Positions 56,520 through 64,000 of a stretch of DNA of 64,000 nucleotides are shown in pieces. A program made the position numbers and the translations under genes. Each line of letters starts with the position of its first letter. The stretch's first letter is position 1. Source of the DNA: Planococcus citri (taxonomy: Eukaryota > Arthropoda > Insecta > Hemiptera > Pseudococcidae). Location: NCBI RefSeq assembly GCF_950023065.1, contig NC_088680.1, positions 12,698,559-12,762,558 on the forward strand, in the 5' to 3' direction. The notes beneath the pieces were generated by a model. It was not told the origin of the DNA, ran no database searches, and was given only the letters and a program-made list of their open reading frames with translations.

Positions 56520-58513
56520 CCCTATTGACAATTTCAAGTGGCAGAATGCTAGCAACAGTGCTAGCATGACCATGCTAGCACAGGTTGCACCATTTTGAAC
56601 ACCTTTCCTAGCATATCTGCTAGCAAACTGTTGCCAGCACAATGCTAGGAAAATTGTACTAGCACCACGCTAGCAGTATTTTTCTAGCATTATGCTAGCG
56701 ACGATTTGCTAGCAGATATGCTAGTACAGGTGTTCAAAATGGTGCCATTGATGCTAGCATAGTCATGCTAGCATATTTCTAGCATATGCTGGCATGCAAT
56801 TGGCATAATTCTAACAGGGGGACTAGCATTATGCTAGCATCGGTTTGCTAGCAGATATGCTAGTGCAGGTGTTCAAAATGGTGCTACTGGTGCTAGCATG
56901 ATCTTGCTAGCTTTTTGCTAGCATATTGCTAGCATGTGTATAATAAGTATATGCTAGTAGAGTATTAATTTCTTTATAAAAGAATAGGGCATTTTTAATT
57001 AATGGTAAGTTTCCCAAAAATATCCAAAAATAATGGGCAATTGCCCTACAATGCTAGTTTAGAACTAGCATTGCACTAGCATCTTGTGCTAGTATAAACT
57101 GAGTGATTAGTTTGCCAACATCACTCTCCTTAATTTAAACAAGAAACTGTATTGTGCTTATATTCGACTTGACTACATACTTCATCTAAGAGAAGTTAAG
57201 TGTATCATGATAAAGAACAATGCTAGCAAGTTGCTGGCATTATGCTAGCACTTGACTGCTAACACTTGACTGCTAGCACCTGGATAAGAAGTCTTTTAGC
57301 AAAAATCCAGCACTATGCCAGTACTTTGACTGCTAGCTTTACCAAGGTTAGAATAGCGCTAGCAGTAGACTAGTGCAAGTTCACCAGTGATTGTCTTTCT
57401 AGCATGTAACTAGCAGATTGCTAGCATGCCTTTTGCTAGTTCACCTCATGCTAGCACCATTCCAGGGTGCTAGCAATGCACTAGCAATATTCTAGTGGTG
57501 ACTGCTAGCTTTACTCAGTTGTTATGCTGCTAGCATGTAACCAGCAAACTGCTGGCCTGCCTTCTGCTAGTTCACCTCATGCTAGCACCATACCAGTTCT
57601 ATGCTAGGATGAATTTTCCAATAAAATGTCTGCTGGCAAAGTGCTAACACCATTCTAACTGATAATCTGCTAGTTGATTCCATGCTAGCACCGTGTTAGT
57701 ATTCTGCTACTAATGCTAGCATTCTGCTAGTAAAATTGTCAATGAGATAATTATTCTGCTAGGATTAACTAGTGTATGGCTAGTGTACTTTTTACGAGCT
57801 CATATCATGCTAGCAACATGGTAGCTTTATGCTAGGAGAAACTGCCAGCATCGCTTGGTAATTATGACACTAGGATATAACTAGCATATTGCTAGCATAC
57901 ATTGTGCTAGCTCATCTCAGGCTAGTATTATGGTAGAATTTTGCTAGCAGGAACTGCTGGGATCACTCGATAATTATGGTGCTGGGTTTTAACTAGCATA
58001 TCCCTAGCATACATTTTGCTAGATAATTTCACATTAGCAATATGATAGCATCATGCTAGCAGGGACAACTGGCATTACTAGGTAATTATGAGGTGAGGGT
58101 TTAACCAGCACATTGCTCGCATACATTTTTCTAGCTCACCCCATGCTAGCGATATGATAGCATCGTGCTAGTATGAACTGCTAGCATCACTTGGTAATTA
58201 AGGGGCAAGGGTTTAACTAGCATATTGCTAGCATGCATTGTGCTAGCTGATCTCATACTAGATATATGATAGCATTTTGCTAGCGGGAAATGCTAGCTTC
58301 ATTCGGTAGTTATGTTGGTAGCGTGCAGCTAGCTCATTGCTAGCATACATCTTGCTAGTTTGTATCGTGCTAGTAATAAGCTGGCATTTTGCTAGCATGT
58401 TATGCTAGTTCATTTCATGCTAGCATAACACTAGTATCATGCTAGTTTCCTGCTACTCATGCTAGGTGGGTGCTACTAATGCTAGCATTCTGCTAGTAAA
58501 ATTGTCAATAGGG
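56520..58513. mobile_element. CTAG-saturated TIR element (TGCTAGCA repeats)
   Basis: Ends CCCTATTGACAATTT and AAATTGTCAATAGGG form terminal inverted repeats. In the 2.0 kb between them CTAG occurs about 85-90 times by hand count, mostly within TGCTAGCA or GCTAGC palindromes, against about 8 expected by chance. Larger blocks repeat (GTTCAAAATGGTGC with its complement; GCTAGTTCACCTCATGCTAG). An internal AAATTGTCAAT copy near 57744 suggests two modules in tandem. No protein-coding capacity; superfamily not assigned because no clear target duplication is visible. Confidence 0.7.
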
Positions 58514-58706
58514 AATTTTCGCCAAAAACTTTCACTTTAGTTCAAATTTATACGATGTATATGAAGAAATCATTTTCTACAACAAGGTTCCTTACACTTC
58601 CACGAAGAGTGTAATTGTTTTCGACACAATATAACTTATGCGTAAGTACTTATCAATCGAATGCGATGCGTGATGTGTGTTCTTGAGCTAGCGACTGAAA
58701 TTTCGA

Positions 58707-58715
58707 ATCGATAAC
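58707..58715 (+). promoter_or_regulatory. ATCGATAAC motif upstream of copy 10
   Basis: 121 bp before the ATG. Confidence 0.4.
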
Positions 58716-58827
58716 ACACCTTCTTGGAAATTTAGTAACTTTTTTCTAGCTTTGTCCTTGAAAGCCGAGCAAATTCCTTCAAAAATACAACTACCACACG
58801 TAGTTCTACGATACCTACAAATGTACA

Positions 58828-60115
58828 ATGTACGTATTCAAAAAAAGAGTTCATCTAAAAATACAAATTTTTGTGGTAAAACACAAAATACTTTCATTTT
58901 CATCCATATGCGTCTCCGTTGTGCTACTGATTCTGTTATTTTTGAACTTGAAGTCTTCGCCATCTGACTCAGATCCTATACAACTCATTTCGTAAGTACA
59001 AAATCTTCTCACTGATTTTCACTGATACAAAATTAAATCCTCGTTGTTTTATTAGAAATCAAGTCGAACCGCTGGCATACACATGTTGCACCCCGTTAAA
59101 CAATTCACTCGGTATAAATTTATTCTTCGTGAAGCCCCACAAGACAGGCAGTTCAACGGTTAAAAACGTGATAATGCGATTCGCTTTGCTAAATTCACTG
59201 GATGCGATGAACGTAATTTACCATACGTACTATTGGCCATTTTCCGACTTGTCTATCAATTCCAATTCCAGAACTCCGAACAATAAATATCACATAATGG
59301 CACAGCACGTGAGATACGATTCCAAATTGAAATCATATCAGTATCCAAATACACCAACGGTGACGATTATTCGACATCCAGCAACGCATTTTCAATCCAA
59401 GTACGATTATTTTAACATGGAAAAGACAACAGGCATGAGCTTAGAACAATTTCTAAACGCGCCGCAAAAACCAGAGGTTTTGCTGGGACCTGACAGTAAC
59501 AAGGTGTACAGGGGATATAATGAAATGAGTGTTGATTTAGGGTTCGACCCGAAACAAAGTAAAAATGAATCCGCTATCGTCGAATTCATTGAAAAACTAG
59601 ATCGAGAACTCGATTTCGTCATGATAATGGAGCATATGGAAGAATCGATGATTTTACTAGCTAATTTGATGGGATGGCCGTTAGAGAAGGTGGTTTATCT
59701 GAAGAAAAACGCAAGGTTACCGGGATCTGATACTTACAAATTGACGTCACGTGACGAATCTACCATTAAGGAGTTGAACGAAGTAGATGCTCTGCTATAT
59801 GATCATTTTAACAATAAATTTCAGCAATGCTTGCTACAATATGGCGAACAAAACATGAATCGACAACTTACGCGATTGCGAATCCTCAACGAAGAATTCG
59901 CACAGAGATGTGTGACCGGAGAAGTCGAGCAACAGCTGTGGTGGCACGATGTTCCCAAAGTCGCCGGATACTCGCCGAAGAATCTATCTGACCTCGAATG
60001 TTTTTATATGCTTTCTTTCCAGGATGTTTTAGATGACACAGCTGCCAAACAAACATATCAGAAATACGGATGGTTCAGACTAGCACCTCAAATATTACTT
60101 AACAGTACTGTATAA
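58828..60115 (+). CDS. Gal3ST-like sulfotransferase, copy 10 (407 aa)
   Basis: Exons 58828-58991 and 59056-60115 (64-bp intron, donor GTAAGTAC, acceptor TTTTATTAG), open throughout. The ATG at 58828 (MYVFKKRVHLKIQIF) matches the other copies; an ATG seven bases earlier is out of frame. The anchor is LSFSSICVSVVLLILLFL. The PAPS loop reads KPHKTGSST, with Pro for the usual Thr. TIIRHPATHFQSKYDYF and DRELDFVMIMEHMEESMILL follow (E-L where others have E-F). NESAIVEF keeps a sequon. The C-terminus is KNLSDLECFYM plus a longer tail. This is the last array member seen here. The Pro in the loop makes reduced or altered activity possible. Confidence 0.9.
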
Positions 60116-60700
60116 TGTCTGATGCCTACAACATGCTGCTGGTTAACTAATAACTTTGCAAATACTCAAGAAAATCGCAACTAGTAGAATGGCAATTTTT
60201 CTCATCGCAGAAGTGCTGCCCTCGAAAGAGAGATACAAGTCCCCTAAGAGGAAGAATTTTCCAAAAATTTGCACTTTTTTTGTTCTATGTACTGTACTAC
60301 CTACCGAACCGGTTTTGTTAAAAATCACCCTTTTCCAGATGAAAATATTTGAAATTCTGCGTTGATCTATGCTATTGTCTTCAAAATCCAAGACCACCTT
60401 TAGGCTTATACGTAATACAGGAACGATTAAAAATTTGCAAATTGCTCATTTTTGAATAAATTCGTGTTTTGAAAATAATTTATTCTGCTCAAATAAATAC
60501 TTTCTATTCAATATTCACATTATTTCAGCAAAAATATTGAAAGATATTATTCCTGAAGGCTGAAATTGGAGAAAAATTTTGTTACGCAGTGGTGCCAATT
60601 TTTTGTTGTTACTGTCAATTTGAAAAAATGAGATTTTTTTTCTATTTCTCCCTTCGAAGGGCACCTCTGGGTCTGGAGCTAACAAATGTTATTTGTGTAG
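60116..60700. other. Intergenic, no gene recognised
   Basis: AT-rich 3' flank of copy 10. A partly palindromic stretch covers 60150-60400. No motif found. Confidence 0.35.
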
Positions 60701-60879
60701 TTGAACGACGTTATAAAAGCCAGTGTATCAATGACAAGATATACCTATCCAATGAACGTAAACTGTCCTGTGGACTGGCTATCGGCAGGATTCAAATCGG
60801 CGCCTATATTACAGCAATTGGGCATTAGAAAGTTACCTATGGATGATCCATTGGTATTAAACAATCCGAATATGTACAG
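60701..60879 (+). CDS. Candidate internal exon of an unidentified gene
   Basis: 179 bp lies between an acceptor-like TTATTTGTGTAG and a donor ACAG|GTAAAT. The 59-codon frame contains MTRYTYPMNVNCPVDWLSAG followed by FKSAPILQQLGIRKLPMDDP. It is open from splice site to splice site and well balanced in composition, unlike the chance frames nearby. I do not recognise the protein. Neighbouring exons may lie beyond an intron to the right, or this is an exon carried here by duplication. No signal peptide is visible. Confidence 0.45.
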
Positions 60880-61771
60880 GTAAATATTGTATAGTGTTAA
60901 GTCATGTAGTTAAATACTGATTGTTTCTGTATAAATCGAGAATTTCTAATAAAAAATAGTTAGGTTCGTATCGACTGAATACTTACTTGATATATCTGAA
61001 ATAAGATTAGCATCAGTTCGATACAGACATGATACACATGTGGTTAGGTTTATATTCTATCTTAGTGAGTAAAACTTTCAAAATCAATTTGAAATTAGGT
61101 AGCACTAATTCACGCGTAACAGAGCTAACAAAACCTTACAAGGGAACTACCCAAGGTGTGACACGCCGATCAAAAAAATGTTTTCACAGGCGGATAGAGC
61201 ATCAAAAAATATATTTTGAGCCAAAATTTAGCTGCTGAAGTTCACGGGTGGGGGGAACTTATGGGGGTTTGAATATCGAAAAATCGCAAAAATACACAAA
61301 AATACACTGAAAAAAATATAAAAATTGAAATCATTCGGCACCCTGTTTGCTTCAGCAGCTAATTTTTTGGCCACGATCTGCCATCGACATAATTATGACG
61401 CCTTATGGTGGACAAGTCGCCTCGATCCGTGTGTGTACACATTGGGGGTGAATTTTTCCCCATCACCTAATTTTGGGCGAAGCTTTCGAAAGAAAATCCG
61501 GGGCATGTGATACATCGAATTGTATGTTTTTGGCAACGCTGAATACGAATATGACGTCAGATTTTTGATTGAATAAGTCGCTGCGATCCGTGTGTAACAC
61601 CTTGGAGATGAATTTTTCACTCATTGAAAAGAATAAAAAAAATGAAAAATCAAAATAACTCGCAATCCTGTTTGCTTTGCAGCTAATTTTTTTTAAATTC
61701 ATGAACCATCGTCGAAATGTGATGTCCAAGGGTGGACAAGCCGCCTAGATTACAGTTTTGCACACGAATAA
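60880..61771. other. Intergenic with an imperfect duplication
   Basis: CCTGTTTGCTTCAGCAGCTA (61341) and GGTGGACAAGTCGCC (about 61407) recur as CCTGTTTGCTTTGCAGCTAA (61668) and GGTGGACAAGCCGCC (61731). This implies a duplicated segment with period about 325 bp. No gene. Confidence 0.5.
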
Positions 61772-62305
61772 GAAGCCAATATCAAAATCGTCAAACGTCT
61801 TCTTCTTACTGTTTTAAATGACCATATTCTTAACTTCGAACATCTCTATACCATACTTACGCAAATTGAAGCTCAACTCAACAGTCGTCCGTTAACTTCT
61901 CTATCAGATGATATAAATGATCTAGAACCCCTCACTCCAGGACATTTCCTAATCGGGGCTCCATTAAAAGCAATACCTCGACCTATCACCGAATCAAACA
62001 CAAATCTACGATCTCGTTGGCATCACCTTCAATTCATTACCGATCATTTTTGGAAAAGATGGCAAGGAGAATATCTCACCAGTCTACAAAATCGTAAAAA
62101 ATGGCAACAAGCTTCCGCCAATTTAAAGGAAGATGATCTCGTGTTATTGCTCGGAGAAAATGACTTCATTCAACAATGTACTCTTGGTAGAATCGTTAAA
62201 ACTCACCCCGGACATGACGGCATTGTGAGAGTCGTCACAATAAAAACAAAAACTGGAGAATACAAGCGACCCATCACTAAAGTCGCAAAAATGCCAATAT
62301 ATTAG
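61772..62305 (+). pseudogene. BEL/Pao pol 3' end (integrase C-terminal part)
   Basis: The frame from 61772 to the TAG at 62303-62305 encodes the end of a BEL/Pao polyprotein: QIEAQLNSRPLTSLSDD, LTPGHFLIGAPL, HHLQFITDHFWKRWQGEYL, QASANLKEDDLVLL and HPGHDGIVRVVTIKT with GEYKRPITKV. These are the conserved tail motifs after the integrase core. No ATG and nothing of gag, protease, RT or the DDE core lies upstream, so the element is 5'-truncated. The coding part kept is intact, suggesting a fairly recent truncation. Confidence 0.9.
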
Positions 62306-62827
62306 ACATTGATCATTAATCACCTAGATACGATGCATTTGTATCTTACTTTATTTTTAGAAAACCTATTTTCACTTCTACTGCATAGTTTTATTCTTTA
62401 TCTTTAAATAGTGCCTATTTAGTGGTACTGTTTAGCATATACGTTTCTATTCTTAGTAGTTTTAGTTCTTTTAACAAATCTTAGTCTTTAGTCTTTAAGT
62501 GTTTCTCATGCGACTCGTATGTCCTTTATAATGTAACGATGTACCTTTCGTAAAAATAAAATCAGTATTTAAATATTCGTATTTCGTGTCCTTTCGCGAG
62601 CTCCAGTGAGTGCAGAAACTTGAGTTATTTACTTATGCGCAATTGTTGGCTTTTTATCGAAAATCTGTTGAATTTTTGATTCGTTTGTTCTCCGTAAAGT
62701 GATATAATCACTTTAGTTCTCCGTTATCGTCTTCAACTTCTATGAAGAAGTACGCGAAAATTTGAAAATCTAAGATCCTATCCTTTGTAGCATAAATTCC
62801 GTCATCAATTTCATCTGGACGTTCAAT
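62306..62827. other. 3' end of the BEL element and upstream region of the next gene
   Basis: Likely 3' untranslated region or LTR of the BEL fragment. It includes AAAATAAAATCAG near 62557, a polyadenylation signal. The boundary between LTR and unique sequence cannot be placed without a second LTR. Confidence 0.45.
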
Positions 62828-63011
62828 ATGATTCGAAATGTGTTGATATTTGGTTTCGTCGTACAATTTTTTAGTAAGTTTCTCAAAAATTTGACAAAGT
62901 CAATTATTGTTGTTCAGTGCAAAGAATATTTTTTGTCTAAATATCACTTTTTTCCAGTTAGTATTTCATCAACTCCGCTAAAGAGAAATCAACCAATCAA
63001 TTCATCGAAAG
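62828..63011 (+). CDS. First two exons of a probable secreted protein
   Basis: Exon 1 (62828-62873) begins MIRNVLIFGFVVQFF, a short basic start plus a hydrophobic core. It is followed by donor GTAAGT, an 84-bp intron ending TTTTTTCCAG, and exon 2 (62958-63011) continuing ISISSTPLKRNQPINSSK to donor GTAAAT. Joined, this looks like a signal peptide with likely cleavage after a small residue near SIS or SST. Both introns are phase 1, common in secreted proteins. Later exons are not identified in the 1 kb left. Function unknown. Confidence 0.5.
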
Positions 63012-63064
63012 GTAAATTAGAGACATAGTTTTTCACCTTTTACTTACCTGGTAAACACGTAGTA

Positions 63065-63126
63065 ACGCGATACGCCAGCGAATAGAAGGCGATCATCGTA
63101 TTGGCGGTAATCGCGTTCTATTCGCC
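63065..63126. repeat. Small imperfect inverted repeat
   Basis: AACGCGATACGCCA pairs with TGGCGGTAATCGCGTT, and GCGAATAGAA with TTCTATTCGC. It is unusually GC-rich for this region. Could be a cruciform or the end of a small element. Confidence 0.5.
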
Positions 63127-63417
63127 ATTCTCTAACGATTTCAATCGTGGAATAAGAAAGTAAATGTTGGAACGAGCGATGCGAGGACAACAGCTTTCAA
63201 AAATTTATAATTCTTAAGATAAAACGACACTACGTAATACTTACGTACATATAAGAAAAAAATACCAATTTTGCCAAATTAAATTTCCTATTATTTTTGA
63301 AAATTTCAATTTTTTAAAAATTTTTGGAAGCTTTGAACATGGATTTCTTAATTCAGAAAATAGAAAAAAAAAATTGTCCGAACGAAATGAGGGAAGAAGC
63401 TTTTGAAAGCTCGTATT

Positions 63418-63690
63418 TTAAGAGATTCCCTTTAGCTCTAAGATATTGAAATTTTCATGATGGGTTTTTAAAAAATTGCATTTTGAAAAAGAAAAGCGAA
63501 GCGAGGGTAAAAGCTTGTGAAAAAGTGTATTTTCGAGTGTTTTTTCAAATTCTTCCACTTCACGACTGCTTGAAACAGGAAGATTCAACATTGACGATAT
63601 TTCTTGGATTGCTCGCGTTGTAGTGGCTGAGGAATTTTTATCACTTAGATCTTCTAATTTTTTCAAAATTTTCTTCGTAACTTTCTCCAT
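63418..63690 (-). CDS. Possible DUF4806-like gene fragment (90 aa)
   Basis: The minus-strand frame starts MEKVTKKILKKLEDLSDK and continues to LNLPVSSSREVEEFEKTLEN. This recalls the start of the DUF4806 domain (LP-x-x-x-x-E-V-x-x-FE-x-x-L). After about residue 60 the match fades and the frame ends at 63418, so the domain is incomplete here. It may be one exon with the rest downstream on the minus strand, or a broken copy. The family call is by eye only. Confidence 0.35.
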   Translation of the reverse strand: MEKVTKKILKKLEDLSDKNSSATTTRAIQEISSMLNLPVSSSREVEEFEKTLENTLFHKLLPSLRFSFSKCNFLKTHHENFNILELKGIS

Positions 63691-64000
63691 TAACCCTTAA
63701 AGGCCTGGTCCAAACTCGAAGTGATTCAAAAAAATGCTTTCAATTTATTGATTAGGACACATGAATATCACTTTAATGTGTTGCAAGCCCCCCTACCCCT
63801 CAAAACTATTTTGTAAATGAGGGGTCAATTTTTTCATTTTTTTTTGTAAATTACGAAAATGCAAAATACTCAATTAGCCCAAATTTGAGGTAATCTTATA
63901 TAATCGCATCCCACACACCCGATTATTGAAAGCAAATCCTTGATGAGTCCCATCCCACTTTTAGTCATAAAATATAATCACAAAGGTTATACGCAGGGGG
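63691..64000. other. No gene seen
   Basis: Unremarkable AT-rich sequence to the window edge. Confidence 0.4.

Overview
The window looks like a piece of an insect nuclear genome. It is AT-rich and full of transposons. It has spliced genes with GTAAGT donors and short introns, tRNA-derived and LINE-type repeats, and Ty3/gypsy, BEL/Pao, mariner, PIF/Harbinger-like and foldback elements. The many TACCTACC-type microsatellite scraps and the overall texture fit a hemipteran such as a scale insect or mealybug. That placement is inference; no rRNA or mitochondrial marker is present to fix the species.

The backbone is a same-strand (+) tandem array of galactose-3-O-sulfotransferase (Gal3ST family) genes. 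Every assessable copy has two exons. A short first exon encodes a cytoplasmic tail plus one membrane anchor. A phase-2 intron (63-338 bp) follows at a fixed position, then one large exon encodes the Golgi-lumenal sulfotransferase domain. I count nine full-length copies (about 4.1, 13.8, 31.9, 38.8, 41.9, 45.8, 50.6, 54.4 and 58.8 kb), one 5'-truncated copy (16.2 kb) and one eroded relic (12.8 kb). Six of the nine are open throughout. Three (13.8, 38.8, 50.6 kb) each carry a single 1-base frameshift that could be real or an assembly error. Copies from 38.8 kb onward form a compact subgroup and those at 13.8-31.9 kb another. All should use PAPS in the Golgi to sulfate galactose-bearing glycans or glycolipids.

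Layout: 1-3.5 kb is a satellite broken up by a miniature LTR element, an RTE-type LINE fragment and a TA-flanked MITE. At 4.1-10 kb lies sulfotransferase copy 1 with an intact, apparently young Ty3/gypsy element in its 3' flank. At 11.3-12.4 kb there is a minisatellite. At 12.8-17.6 kb are a relic, copy 2, and a truncated copy 3 itself broken by a long-TIR TA-flanked element. At 18-31 kb are repeats (SINE, LINE remnants, three large foldbacks) around one intact minus-strand gene of 735 codons that I cannot name. At 31.9-35.5 kb are copy 4 and a PIF/Harbinger-like element holding a 1.3-kb palindrome. At 38.8-60.1 kb are copies 5-10, with a solo LTR carrying a tRNA-Lys read-through scar, a mariner relic, a purine-rich TIR element and a CTAG-saturated TIR element between them. 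At 60.7-64 kb are orphan exons, a BEL/Pao 3' end and the start of a probable secreted-protein gene.

Most interesting: (i) the expanded sulfotransferase array, with substitutions in the PAPS-binding loop of several distal copies; (ii) an LTR followed by 53 bp complementary to the 3' half of tRNA-Lys(CTT), whose only mismatch falls at A58, as expected if reverse transcriptase read through m1A58; (iii) the roughly 2-kb element packed with TGCTAGCA palindromes.
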